56,189 nt of DNA from assembly GCA_903929005.1 (NCBI GenBank), contig CAIYTC010000177.1, positions 1 through 56,189 of the forward strand, written 5' to 3'. Numbering within the stretch: the stretch's first letter is position 1; each line of letters begins with the position of its first letter. Made by a program: the position numbers and the translations under genes. Source of the DNA: an uncultured Dehalococcoidia bacterium. Lineage in GTDB: Bacteria > Chloroflexota > Dehalococcoidia > GIF9 > UBA5629. This document shows, piece by piece, positions 17,845 through 26,952 of this stretch. A model generated the notes under the pieces. That model ran no database searches and was not told where the DNA came from. It saw only the letters and a list, made by a program, of their open reading frames with translations.

Positions 17845-19533
17845 TTATTTTCCTTTAGCCTTGTGCTCTTCCTGCAGCACGCGCCGCAGCACTTTGCCCA
17901 CCATGGTCTTGGGCAGGGCATCGCGGAATTCCACGTGCTTGGGTATTTTATAGGCGGTCAGCTTATCGCGGCAGAAGACCTGTATCTCTTCAACTGTGCA
18001 CTGCTGCTCTGCCCTCAATACCACCCAGGCCTTGACGGCCTCGCCCTGCGCGGCATCGGGCACACCCGCTACGCCCACCTCGAGCACCGCCGGGTGCTGT
18101 GAGATGATCTCCTCTATCTCGATGGGGAAGACCTGGTGGCCGCTGGGCTTGATGAGATCCTTCTTGCGGGAGGTTATGAATAAATAGCCGTCCTCATCCA
18201 GGTAGCCGATGTCCCCCGTATACAGCCAGCCGTCGCGCAGCATTTCCGCCGTAGCCTCCGGCCGGTTCCAGTAACCCTGCATGATGTGGGGACCCTTAGC
18301 TATGATCTCTCCGGCTTCGCCCGGCTTCATCTCTTGCTTGCCCGTGTCGATATCGACAATCTTGATTACCGTATCAGGAGTGGGCATGCCCACGGCGCCT
18401 TCCTTCCACTTGCCCAGGAAGGGCCCCATGGCCAGCACGCCCGATTCGGTCAGGCCGTAGGCCTCCACGATCTTGCCGCCGGTGACAACCTCCCACTGCC
18501 GTTTTGTTTCGGGAAGCAATGGCGCGGCCGCCGCTACGGAGGACTTCATGGTCTTGAAATCGATCTTTCCCGATTTTACCTCCGGCCTGTTCATCAGCCC
18601 GATGAAGATGGCCGAGATGGCCGGGAAAAAGGCGGGCTTGACTTTCTTGATGGTGGTTAGCACATCCGGTACCTCGCGTGGATTGGCTATCAGCGCGGTG
18701 GGATAGCGGCCGGCTATGGCAGTGGACAACAATATCACGTTGCCATACACGTGGAAGAAGGGCATCAACAGGACCAGCGTATCCACCCAGTCCGTGGCCA
18801 GCGGCTTGGACCAAACGTGTATCTGCCTGCCGTTCATGAAGATGGCCGCGTGGCTGAGCATCACGCCCTTGGGCGTGCCGGTGGTGCCGCCGCTGAAGAG
18901 CAGCAGGCCGGTATCCTTGCCGGTCACTTTAATATCAGGTTTTTTGTCATTGGCATGTTTCTTCATCAGGTCCTGCAGCCAGATATCATTGCCCTGCACC
19001 CTCTCCAGGTATTGGCCGAGCTTCTTTTCCATCAGCAACGTGAACATGACTTTTATAAAAGGCGCCAGGTATTCCTTGATGCTGGTGGCGATCAGCAGGC
19101 GCAGGCCGGTGCGCGGCTGGATCTTCTTCACTAAATCATAGTAGGCGGTCAGCACGATGGCCACTTCCGCGCCGCACTCTTTGAGCGCGAACTCCAACTC
19201 CGCCTCGCTATACAGAGGGTTGATGGGTACCGAGATAGCCCCGGCCTTCCAGATGGCAAGCTGACCGATGACGATATTAGGGCAATTTGGCATGAGCATG
19301 GCCACGCGGTCGCCCTTCTTGACACCGCTGGCGGCCAACCCGGCGGCCAGCACATCGCTCAGGTGGTCTATCTGCTTGTAGGTCATCCACCTGCCCTTGA
19401 ACCATATCATGCGGTGCCCGGGCCTCTCCTTAGCTACATCAGCCACATCCTCGAAAAGCGTCTTGTCGGGATAGGGCTCAAGCGTGTGCGGGACGCCCGC
19501 ATCGTAATTCTTAAACCAGGGATATTCAGTCAC
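17845..19533 (-). CDS. Acyl-CoA ligase (AMP-forming), array copy 1
   Basis: 562 residues with a GTG start placed by AGGAGG four bases upstream. All core motifs of the adenylate-forming family are present: LFSGGTTGTPKG (P-loop), AYGLTESG, GWLYTGDIGYLDEDG, TSRKKDLIKPSG and LPKTMVGKVLRR with the catalytic lysine. The enzyme should activate a carboxylic acid to the acyl-adenylate and then the CoA thioester. The FITSRKKDLIKPSG signature is that of medium/long-chain fatty-acyl-CoA ligases, but the acyl pocket cannot be read by eye. It is the last gene of a same-strand array and is separated from copy 2 by 230 bases holding a hairpin and a REP-like repeat. Confidence 0.9.
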   Translation of the reverse strand: MTEYPWFKNYDAGVPHTLEPYPDKTLFEDVADVAKERPGHRMIWFKGRWMTYKQIDHLSDVLAAGLAASGVKKGDRVAMLMPNCPNIVIGQLAIWKAGAISVPINPLYSEAELEFALKECGAEVAIVLTAYYDLVKKIQPRTGLRLLIATSIKEYLAPFIKVMFTLLMEKKLGQYLERVQGNDIWLQDLMKKHANDKKPDIKVTGKDTGLLLFSGGTTGTPKGVMLSHAAIFMNGRQIHVWSKPLATDWVDTLVLLMPFFHVYGNVILLSTAIAGRYPTALIANPREVPDVLTTIKKVKPAFFPAISAIFIGLMNRPEVKSGKIDFKTMKSSVAAAAPLLPETKRQWEVVTGGKIVEAYGLTESGVLAMGPFLGKWKEGAVGMPTPDTVIKIVDIDTGKQEMKPGEAGEIIAKGPHIMQGYWNRPEATAEMLRDGWLYTGDIGYLDEDGYLFITSRKKDLIKPSGHQVFPIEIEEIISQHPAVLEVGVAGVPDAAQGEAVKAWVVLRAEQQCTVEEIQVFCRDKLTAYKIPKHVEFRDALPKTMVGKVLRRVLQEEHKAKGK

Positions 19534-19568
19534 TTTCTGCCTCCTGAATAGCTATTTTATTTGCGCAG

Positions 19569-19586
19569 GCGGGTTTAAAAACCCGC
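19569..19586. repeat. Perfect palindromic hairpin between ligase copies 1 and 2
   Basis: gcgggtttaaaaacccgc, eight base pairs around two A residues. It has no T-tract on the minus strand. It may be a weak terminator or processing site upstream of copy 1. Confidence 0.45.
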
Positions 19587-19626
19587 TCCTGAAGCATTTA
19601 TTGTGTTGCGAGGAGCATCCCAAAAA

Positions 19627-19724
19627 TGTCTTTGCGAGAAGCCCGCAGGCGACGAAGCAATCTCAGGGCATAGCGCTACTAACAGGCAGATTGCCGCGGC
19701 CGCTACGGCGGCCTCGCAATGACA
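19627..19724. repeat. REP/MITE-like palindromic repeat, copy B
   Basis: tgtctttgcgagaagcccgc at the left and gccgcggccgctacggcggc then ctcgcaatgaca at the right. It has the same two halves as copy A, joined by a different centre, and lies between ligase copies 1 and 2. Confidence 0.75.
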
Positions 19725-19763
19725 GACGTTAGAGTAAGCCTCGCATGACATATAAGGCCCCCC

Positions 19764-21422
19764 CTACGTCTTTTTGGCTTTCTCCTCTTCCTGCAGCACA
19801 CGGCGCAGTATCTTGCCTACCAGCGTCTTGGGTAAGGCCTCCCTGAAATCTATGTATTTCGGCACCTTGTAGGCCGTAAGTTTCTCGCGGCAATATTTCT
19901 GCAGCTCCTCGGCGCTCAGCTTCTCGCCGGGCTTGAGTACCACCCAGGCTTTGACAGACTCAACCTGGACCGGGTCGGGGATGCCGGCGACGCCTACCTC
20001 GGCAACGGCGGGGTGCGCCGATATCACCTCTTCGACTTCCCTCGGCCAGACCTGGTGCCCGCCGGGCTTTATCAGGTCCTTCTTACGCGAGGTCAGGTAG
20101 ATGTAGCCGTCACTGTCCATGTAGCCGATATCTCCCGTATACAGCCATCCGTCCTTGATCATCTCCTCGGTGCCCTGAGGATTATTCCAATATCCCTGCA
20201 TGACCTGCGGACCCCTGGCTACGACCTCACCCTCCTGCCCGTAGGGCAGTTCCTTATCCGGATCAGCCGCATCCACGAATTTCACGATCACGTCCGGCAG
20301 CGGCAGGCCCACCGAACCCTCCTTCCACTGTCCGTTGAACGGGCCGATGCTCAGCACTACCGTTGATTCAGTCATACCGTAGGCTTCTAATACCCTGGCG
20401 CCGGTCATCGACTCGAACCGCTGCTTGGTTTCCACCATCAGCGGTATTGCGCCTGACAGGCAGAATTTGAGGCAACTGAAATCGACTTTGCCAGCCTTGA
20501 CCTCGGGATGCCCCATCAGGCCGATCAACAACGTAGGCACGCCAGGCATGGATGCGGGCCTGGTTTTCTTGATGGTATTAATAACATCGTCCAGATCACG
20601 CGGATTAGGCACGATGGCCATCGGGCTGCGCAGGCAGAGCGAGCTGCCGATAACGCCGTTGAAACCATAGGCATGGAACATGGGCATGAGCGCTATAGTG
20701 ACGTCATCATGGGTCATCATCCCGGCCTTGTTCCAGGCATTGCTCTGCAACCCTACTGCCATCATGTTTTTATAGGAAAGCATGGCGCCCTTGGGTGCGC
20801 CGGTGGTGCCGCCGCTGAAGAGTATCAGGGCCGTGTCACCGGCATCCTGCTTAATGGCCGGGGCAGCATCGGCGGCGTGCTTGGCCATCAGGTCATCCAT
20901 CCACACATCACCCTTCTGTAGCTCCATACTGTGCGGTTTCACAGCCTCGGGGAGCATATAATCCTCCAGCGACGTGGCTATGATCAGGCGCAGTTTTGTG
21001 CGCGGCTGGATCTTTTTGACATTGGCGTAGAGCAGGTCCCAGACGATCAGCACCTCGGCATCTACCGTGTTGAGCGCGTGCACCAGTTCTTCTTCGTTAT
21101 AAAGCGGGTTGAGCGGCACGTAAATACCGCCTGCTTTCATGGCGCCGAAGGCGCCGATCAACTGCTGCGGCATATTCAGCAGCATGCTGGCCACTCGGTC
21201 GCCCTTCTTAATACCACTGGCGATCAAAGCTGAGCCCATCACTTCCAGTATCCGGGACGTCTCCCTGTACGAAAAATACCTGTCCTTGTAAATCATGAAG
21301 GTGTGGTGGGGCATCTCCCTGGTCGTCTCCGCGATAACGTCAAGATGCGTGATGTTGGGATAGGGTTCCAGGGAACGGGGGACCTCCGGGTCATAGCTCT
21401 TAAACCATGGATATTCCGCCAT
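19764..21422 (-). CDS. Acyl-CoA ligase (AMP-forming), array copy 2
   Basis: 552 residues, ATG start with GGAGG upstream. Motifs are LFSGGTTGAPKGAML, AYGMTEST, GWLYTGDIGYMDSDG, TSRKKDLIKPGGHQVWP and LPKTLVGKILRR. It differs from copies 3 and 4 in the region after the P-loop (SYKNMMAVGLQSNAWNKAGMM), so it probably prefers a different acid. The catalytic lysine and all nucleotide-binding motifs are intact, so it should be active. The 267 bases upstream, towards copy 3, contain a REP-like fragment, a decayed ligase fragment and a strong hairpin. Confidence 0.9.
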   Translation of the reverse strand: MAEYPWFKSYDPEVPRSLEPYPNITHLDVIAETTREMPHHTFMIYKDRYFSYRETSRILEVMGSALIASGIKKGDRVASMLLNMPQQLIGAFGAMKAGGIYVPLNPLYNEEELVHALNTVDAEVLIVWDLLYANVKKIQPRTKLRLIIATSLEDYMLPEAVKPHSMELQKGDVWMDDLMAKHAADAAPAIKQDAGDTALILFSGGTTGAPKGAMLSYKNMMAVGLQSNAWNKAGMMTHDDVTIALMPMFHAYGFNGVIGSSLCLRSPMAIVPNPRDLDDVINTIKKTRPASMPGVPTLLIGLMGHPEVKAGKVDFSCLKFCLSGAIPLMVETKQRFESMTGARVLEAYGMTESTVVLSIGPFNGQWKEGSVGLPLPDVIVKFVDAADPDKELPYGQEGEVVARGPQVMQGYWNNPQGTEEMIKDGWLYTGDIGYMDSDGYIYLTSRKKDLIKPGGHQVWPREVEEVISAHPAVAEVGVAGIPDPVQVESVKAWVVLKPGEKLSAEELQKYCREKLTAYKVPKYIDFREALPKTLVGKILRRVLQEEEKAKKT

Positions 21423-21473
21423 TTGACAGCCTCCTCAAAAATTATTTTATTATGCTCAGCTTATCACTTTAGC

Positions 21474-21512
21474 CTGAGATTGCTTCGTCACTTCGTTCCT
21501 CGCAAAGACATT
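21474..21512. repeat. REP/MITE-like repeat, partial copy C
   Basis: gagattgcttcgtcacttcg followed by ttcctcgcaaagacat is the left half of the repeat in inverse orientation. The other half is missing. It directly abuts the decayed ligase fragment. Confidence 0.6.
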
Positions 21513-21534
21513 TTTGTTTTTGCCATTGCGAACG

Positions 21535-21606
21535 TTTTGGGCAGTTCAGGAAGAGCGCCGCCACGCGGTCCCCTCTCTTAACACCCGTATCAGCCAATTT
21601 AATAAC
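21535..21606 (-). pseudogene. Decayed fragment of a further acyl-CoA ligase gene
   Basis: Read on the minus strand, this stretch encodes LADTGVKRGDRVAALFLNCP, bounded by a stop just upstream. It matches the block GVKKGDRVALLMPNCP that is shared by the intact ligases (residues about 70-90). No start, ribosome site or remaining domains accompany it, so it is a remnant of a deleted copy. The similarity is short but hits the most conserved N-terminal motif in the correct orientation for the array. Confidence 0.65.
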
Positions 21607-21613
21607 CTTTTAG

Positions 21614-21643
21614 CTGCCCCCGGCGGGTACCCGCCGGGGGCAG
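21614..21643. repeat. Strong intercistronic hairpin between ligase copies 3 and 2
   Basis: ctgcccccggcggg and its complement form a 14-base-pair stem with a two-base loop. It lies 46 bases past the stop of copy 3 (minus strand). The same ctgcccccggc/gccgggggcag stem recurs at 23433-23460 after copy 4. It has no T-tract, so it may be a transcript-end or stability element. Confidence 0.6.
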
Positions 21644-21689
21644 AAAATAAACTTTTATGTCCCTGCAGTGTATCTACTTCACCAAATTA

Positions 21690-23381
21690 TTATTTCTTTG
21701 TTTTGGCTTTTTCTTCCTCTACCAGGACACGGCGCAGAACCTTGCCCACCATGGTCTTGGGCAATTCGCTGCGGAAGTCTATGAACTTGGGTATTTTATA
21801 GGCCACCAGTTTTTCCTTGCAGAATGCCTGTATTTCCTCGGCCGTAGCCGTCTTGCCGGCTGCCAGCACCACCCAGGCTTTAACGGCCTCGCCCTGCTTG
21901 GCGTCCGGTATGCCGGCCACGCAGACCTCTGCAACCGCAGGATGGGCATTGACAGCCTCTTCAACTTCCCTCGGCCATACCTGGAAGCCGCTGGGCTTGA
22001 TGAGATCCTTCTTGCGCGAAGTTATGAATAAATAGCCGTCCTCATCCATGTAGCCGATGTCACCCGTATAAAGCCAGCCATCCCGCAGCATCGCCATCGT
22101 CTCTTCGGTATTGTTCCAGTATCCGGCCATGAGCTGGGGCGCTTTGAAAACGATCTCGCCTTCTTTGCCGGCTGGCAAATCGCCTTCACCGGTCTCGGCA
22201 TCACCGATCCTCACGACGACATCAGGCAAGGGCATACCCGTGGACCCCTCCTTCCATTTGCCGAGGTAGGGCGTGACGCAGGAGGCCATGGTGGTCTCGG
22301 TCAGCGCATAGCCCTCGACTATGCGCCCGCCGGTGAGATCCTCGAAGCGTTTCTTGGTATCTGCCAGCAGGGGCGCTGCGCCCGAAACACAAAACTTCAT
22401 CGATTTGAAATCGACTTTCCCGGCCTTGACCTTGGGATGCTCCAGCAGCGAAATATACAGGGCTGGAACTGCCGGGAAGAAGGTCGGTTTATCGTGTTGA
22501 ATAGTAGCAATCATGTCTTCACGGTCACGCGGGTTGGGCACCAGCGACATGGACACATGGCAAACTATTGCCGTACACATCACACCGAAGGTGGCAAATG
22601 AGTGGAACAGCGGGAGCAACGTCATAATTACATCTTTGTACTCCTCAATCATGGTTCCAAACCATGCCTTATACTGCAGCCCGGTAACAACCTGTGAATG
22701 ATGTGTGCCTATCACACCCTTGGGGGTGCCGGTGGTGCCGCCGCTGAAGAGTATCAGCGCAGGGTCTGACGGCACTACCTTGACAGCCGGCCTCTTGGCG
22801 CCGTCCTGCTCCTTAATCATGTCCAGCAGCCAGATATCGCCTTTTTCCAACTCTGCATAGTGCCCTTCCTTTTTCTCCTTGACTAATGTGAAGAGCACCT
22901 TGAGCACGGGCGACAGGTAGTCTTTGATGCTGGTGGCGATGACCAGCTTAACTTTGGTGCGCGCTTGGATCTTTTTTAACTGGCTGTAGAACATAGTCAG
23001 GACGACTACAGTTTCCGCCCCGCAATCTTTGAGCGCATGCTCGAGCTCGGGCTCAGTGTAGGTGGGATTCAGGTGCACCAGGATAGCGCCTATTTTCCAG
23101 GCGCCCCAGCGGCAAATTATGGCCTGCGGGCAGTTGGGCATGAGCAGGGCCACGCGGTCGCCCTTCTTTACCCCCTTGGCTACCAGTGCAGCGGCGAATT
23201 CATCGCTCCATTTCTGCACTTCAGCATAGGATATCTTGCGCTTTTTAAAATGAAGCATGGGGTAACCAGGGTGTGCCTTGGCCGACTCATCCACGTAATC
23301 AACAAGAGTTTTCTGTGGATAGGGTTCCAGTGTTTTTGGGACCCCGGGATCGTAATTTTTCAACCAGCGGTACTCTGCCAT
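21690..23381 (-). CDS. Acyl-CoA ligase (AMP-forming), array copy 3
   Basis: 563 residues. The start is set at the ATG complementary to 23379-23381, because GGGAGG lies just upstream; the frame also extends six codons further. Motifs are LFSGGTTGTPKGVIG, GYALTETT (Ala in place of the usual Gly), GWLYTGDIGYMDEDG, TSRKKDLIKPSGFQVWP and LPKTMVGKVLRR. Protein similarity to copy 4 is very high over the whole length (shared QAIICRWGAWK, CGAETVVVLTMFY, GTHHSQV), pointing to a recent tandem duplication. It is predicted to be active on an acid similar to that of copy 4. Confidence 0.9.
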   Translation of the reverse strand: MAEYRWLKNYDPGVPKTLEPYPQKTLVDYVDESAKAHPGYPMLHFKKRKISYAEVQKWSDEFAAALVAKGVKKGDRVALLMPNCPQAIICRWGAWKIGAILVHLNPTYTEPELEHALKDCGAETVVVLTMFYSQLKKIQARTKVKLVIATSIKDYLSPVLKVLFTLVKEKKEGHYAELEKGDIWLLDMIKEQDGAKRPAVKVVPSDPALILFSGGTTGTPKGVIGTHHSQVVTGLQYKAWFGTMIEEYKDVIMTLLPLFHSFATFGVMCTAIVCHVSMSLVPNPRDREDMIATIQHDKPTFFPAVPALYISLLEHPKVKAGKVDFKSMKFCVSGAAPLLADTKKRFEDLTGGRIVEGYALTETTMASCVTPYLGKWKEGSTGMPLPDVVVRIGDAETGEGDLPAGKEGEIVFKAPQLMAGYWNNTEETMAMLRDGWLYTGDIGYMDEDGYLFITSRKKDLIKPSGFQVWPREVEEAVNAHPAVAEVCVAGIPDAKQGEAVKAWVVLAAGKTATAEEIQAFCKEKLVAYKIPKFIDFRSELPKTMVGKVLRRVLVEEEKAKTKK

Positions 23382-23432
23382 GTAATAACCTCCCTGCAAA
23401 TTTTTATTTTCGATTGATTTGTTTATACCCTG

Positions 23433-23460
23433 CTGCCCCCGGCGGCCCGGCCGGGGGCAG
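23433..23460. repeat. Intercistronic hairpin between ligase copies 4 and 3
   Basis: ctgcccccggc / gccgggggcag, 11 base pairs with a six-base loop, the same stem as at 21614-21643. It lies 31 bases downstream of the stop of copy 4. Confidence 0.55.
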
Positions 23461-23490
23461 GTTATTCTGCGCTAATTTTAAACCATCAGC

Positions 23491-25182
23491 TTATTTTTTG
23501 TTTTTTGCCGCTTCTTCCTCGACCAGCACCCGGCGCAATACTTTGCCGACCATGGTCTTGGGCAGTTCGCCGCGGAATTCCACGAACTTGGGAATCTTAT
23601 AGGCCACAAGCTTCTCTTTGCAGAATGCCTGTATTTCCTCGGCCGAAGCCGTCTGGCCGGCTGTCAGCACCACCCAGGCCTTAACGGCCTCGCCCTGCTT
23701 GGCATCCGGTATACCTGCCACGCTGACTTCGGCCACCGCCGGGTGGCCATTGATGACCTCTTCGACTTCCCTCGGCCAGACCTGGAAGCCACTGGGCTTG
23801 ATCAGGTCCTTCTTGCGCGAGGTGGTAAAAAGATAGCCGTCATCATCCATGTAACCCACGTCTCCGGTGTAAAGCCAACCGTCGCGCAGCATTTCTTTGG
23901 TCTCCTCCGGTTTTTTCCAGTACCCGGCCATGAGTTGCGGCGCCCGGAAGACGATCTCGCCTTCTTTGCCCGCCGGCATCTCGCCATCACCGGTTTCGAT
24001 ATCACCGATGCGGATGATAACGTCCGGGAGGGGCATGCCTACAGAGCCCTGCTTCCATTTGCCCCTATAGGGGGTGCAGGTGCAGGCCATGGTGGTCTCG
24101 GTAAGCCCGTAGCCCTCCACGATGCGTCCGCCGGTCAGGTCTTCAAAGCGTTTCTTGGTCTCCGCCATCAGCGGCGCCGCGCCGGAGTTGCAGCATTTCA
24201 TGGAGCTGAAGTCAACCTTGCCTGCCTTGACCACCGGGTGCTCCAGCAGTGCTATGAACATGGCGGGAACAGCCGGGAAAAAGGCAGGCCTGTCGTGCTG
24301 TATGGTGGCTATCACGTCGTCGCGATCGCGCGGGTTGGGCACCAGCGACAGGGCAGAGTGGCCAACGATGGCCGTGCTCATCACCGCGTAGGTCGCGAAC
24401 GAATGGAACAGCGGCAGCACCACCATCATCACGTCCTTGTACGGCTCGGTGATCTCGCCAAACCACCTGTCGAACTGCAGGCCGGTTATGACCTGTGAAT
24501 GGTGGGTACCCACCACGCCCTTGGGGGTGCCTGTTGTGCCGCCGGAGAAAAGTATCAGCGCAGGGTCTGCCGGCATTACCTTGACGTCGGGACGTTTGGC
24601 CCCGGCTTTCTCTTTTATGAGGTCCGTCAGCCAGAAATCGCCGGGCTGCAGTACTATAAAGTGGCCTTCCTTTTTCTCCTTTAACAGCGTGAAGAGCACC
24701 TTGAGCACCGGCGGAAGATAGTCTTTGATACCGGTGGCAATGACCAGCTTTATAGCGGTGCGCGCTTGAATCTTTTTTAACTGGTTGTAGAACATAGTCA
24801 GGACAACTACGGTTTCCGCCCCGCAGTCTTTGAGCGCATGCTCAAGTTCGGAATCGGTATACATCGGGTTCATGTGCACCAGGATGGCGCCGGCCTTCCA
24901 GGCGCCCCAGCGGCAAATAATCGCCTGCGGGCAGTTAGGCATAATCAAGGCCACGCGGTCACCCTTTTTTACACCTTTGGCTGCCAGCATAGCGGCAAAT
25001 TCATCGCTCAGCTTCTGGATCTCGGCATAGGACATTTTCCTTTTCTTGAAAAGTACCATTGGGTAATCAGGGTGTTCCTTGACTGCCTCATCTACATAAT
25101 CGACCAGCGTCTTCTGCGGATAGGGCTCCAATGTAGCCGGAACCCCTTTGTCATAGTTTTTTAACCACCTTTTGTCGGACAA
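23491..25182 (-). CDS. Acyl-CoA ligase (AMP-forming), array copy 4
   Basis: 563 residues beginning at a TTG (complement of 25180-25182) six bases after a consensus AGGAGG, which decides the start. Motifs are LFSGGTTGTPKGVVG, GYGLTETT, GWLYTGDVGYMDDDG, TSRKKDLIKPSGFQVWP and LPKTMVGKVLRR. It is the closest relative of copy 3. Differences cluster at residues about 185-215 (IVLQPGDFWLTDLIKEKAG against AELEKGDIWLLDMIKEQDG) in a surface linker rather than in the nucleotide site. It sits 63 bases from copy 5. Confidence 0.9.
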   Translation of the reverse strand: MSDKRWLKNYDKGVPATLEPYPQKTLVDYVDEAVKEHPDYPMVLFKKRKMSYAEIQKLSDEFAAMLAAKGVKKGDRVALIMPNCPQAIICRWGAWKAGAILVHMNPMYTDSELEHALKDCGAETVVVLTMFYNQLKKIQARTAIKLVIATGIKDYLPPVLKVLFTLLKEKKEGHFIVLQPGDFWLTDLIKEKAGAKRPDVKVMPADPALILFSGGTTGTPKGVVGTHHSQVITGLQFDRWFGEITEPYKDVMMVVLPLFHSFATYAVMSTAIVGHSALSLVPNPRDRDDVIATIQHDRPAFFPAVPAMFIALLEHPVVKAGKVDFSSMKCCNSGAAPLMAETKKRFEDLTGGRIVEGYGLTETTMACTCTPYRGKWKQGSVGMPLPDVIIRIGDIETGDGEMPAGKEGEIVFRAPQLMAGYWKKPEETKEMLRDGWLYTGDVGYMDDDGYLFTTSRKKDLIKPSGFQVWPREVEEVINGHPAVAEVSVAGIPDAKQGEAVKAWVVLTAGQTASAEEIQAFCKEKLVAYKIPKFVEFRGELPKTMVGKVLRRVLVEEEAAKNKK

Positions 25183-25245
25183 GTTAGAACCTCCTAAAGA
25201 TTTGATTTTATCATTAAGCGTAAAACGCCTGATTACCTCCGTTGA

Positions 25246-26949
25246 TCATGCTTTGGCTGCCTTCTGCTTAGCTAACTCCTCTTCCACCAGTATGCGCTTC
25301 AATATTTTGCCGACCAGTGTCTTGGGCAATTCTGTTCTGAACTCAACATGCTTGGGAACCTTATAGGCCGTCAGCTTCTCACGGCAATGCAATTGAATTT
25401 CCTCCGCAGTAGCCGTCTCACCCTGTTTAAGCACTACCCAGGCCTTTACCGCTTCCACCTGGTACGCGTCCGGGATGCCTGCTACGCCAACCTCAACTAC
25501 CTTGGGATGGGTGCTTATGACCTCTTCAACCTCCCTCGGCCAGACCTGGAAGCCGCCGGGCTTGATCAGCTCTTTTATGCGGGAGGTTATAAACAGGCAG
25601 CCGTCATCGTTCAGGTAGCCGACATCGCCTGTATGCAGCCAACCGTTGCGTATCATCTCGCTGGTAGCCTCCGGCCTGTTCCAGTAGCCCGGCATTATCT
25701 GTGGGCACTTCGCAATTATCTCGCCTTCCTGGCCGGCAGGCATGTCTTTCTCACCTGTCTCAACATCCACAATACGGATAATAACATCGGGCAGGGGGAT
25801 GCCGGCCGAACCGGGGGTCCACTTGCCCTCTACCGGTCCCAGTGTGATAGCAGCGGTCAACTCCGTCATGCCATAGCCTTCGATCAGCTTACCGCCCGTC
25901 AACTCCTCGAACCGCCTCTTGGTTTCCGGAAGCAGCGGTGCTGCTGATGCAACACAAAGCTTCATGGATTTAAAGTCGACCTTCCCCGCTTTGACCGCCG
26001 GGTGCTCCAGCAGTGCGATAAAAAGCGTCGGCACAGCCGGGAAATAGGCGGGTTTGACCTTATTTATCGTATTCACCAGGTCATCCCGGTCGCGCGGATT
26101 GGGAACTACCGCCAGCGGATTGTGCCCCATAATGGAAGTGCCCATTACCCCGGCAAAGCCGTAAACGTGGAAGAGCGGCATGATCATCATGACCACATCA
26201 TCCCACTCGGTCAAGACACTATCGTTCCATACCTTGAGCTGCCAGGCCTCGGCGACCAGGCATTTATGCGTTATGATTACCCCCTTGGGGACGCCGGTGG
26301 TGCCGCCGCTGAAAAGAAGCAGGGCAATATCGTCCGGCAGCGGCTTGTGATCAGGGGCAGTATCCCCCGCGTGCTTGAGCATCAGGTCAGCTAAGTAAAC
26401 ATCATTTTGCGCAAGCTTTATACGGTGACCTTCCTTCTTCTCCTTGAGCAGGGTGAACATCAGCGCCAGGAAGGAGGGCAGGTATTCCTTGATATTGACA
26501 GCTATCACCAAACGCAGGCTGGTACGCGCCTGTATCTTCTTCACAGTGGCACAGAACGGTGTCAATACTACGGCTACCTCTGCGCCGCATTCTTTCAATG
26601 CATGTTCCAGTTCGTACTCGGTATACATCGGGTTGAGCGGCACCGGTATGGCGCCCGCTTTCCAGGCGCCGAAAGACGAGATAAAACCCTGCGGGCAATT
26701 GGGCAGGAGGATGGCCACACGGTCTCCTTTTTTCACCCCGTTAGCCTGCAGCGCCGCAGCGAATATATTAAATAGCCTGACCATTTCCCCGTAAGTGATT
26801 GTCCTGCCTTTAAAAAACAGGAACGGGTGCCCGGGCCTCTTCCTGGCGGAATCCTCCACCACATCCATAAATGTCACTGCCGGATACGGTTCCAGTGTGT
26901 GCGGAACCCCTTTGTCATAGCTCTTGAACCACGGATAATCGATTGCCAT
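25246..26949 (-). CDS. Acyl-CoA ligase (AMP-forming), array copy 5
   Basis: 567 residues. Its GGGAGG ribosome site lies inside the last codons of the truncated copy 6, three bases separating the two genes, so translation may be coupled. Motifs are LFSGGTTGVPKGVII, GYGMTELT, GWLHTGDVGYLNDDG, TSRIKELIKPGGFQVWP (Ile replaces the usual Lys) and LPKTLVGKILKR. The catalytic lysine is intact. The acyl-pocket region (THKCLVAEAWQLKVWND) differs from the copy 3/4 pair, which argues for another substrate. Confidence 0.9.
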   Translation of the reverse strand: MAIDYPWFKSYDKGVPHTLEPYPAVTFMDVVEDSARKRPGHPFLFFKGRTITYGEMVRLFNIFAAALQANGVKKGDRVAILLPNCPQGFISSFGAWKAGAIPVPLNPMYTEYELEHALKECGAEVAVVLTPFCATVKKIQARTSLRLVIAVNIKEYLPSFLALMFTLLKEKKEGHRIKLAQNDVYLADLMLKHAGDTAPDHKPLPDDIALLLFSGGTTGVPKGVIITHKCLVAEAWQLKVWNDSVLTEWDDVVMMIMPLFHVYGFAGVMGTSIMGHNPLAVVPNPRDRDDLVNTINKVKPAYFPAVPTLFIALLEHPAVKAGKVDFKSMKLCVASAAPLLPETKRRFEELTGGKLIEGYGMTELTAAITLGPVEGKWTPGSAGIPLPDVIIRIVDVETGEKDMPAGQEGEIIAKCPQIMPGYWNRPEATSEMIRNGWLHTGDVGYLNDDGCLFITSRIKELIKPGGFQVWPREVEEVISTHPKVVEVGVAGIPDAYQVEAVKAWVVLKQGETATAEEIQLHCREKLTAYKVPKHVEFRTELPKTLVGKILKRILVEEELAKQKAAKA

Positions 26950-26952
26950 TAT

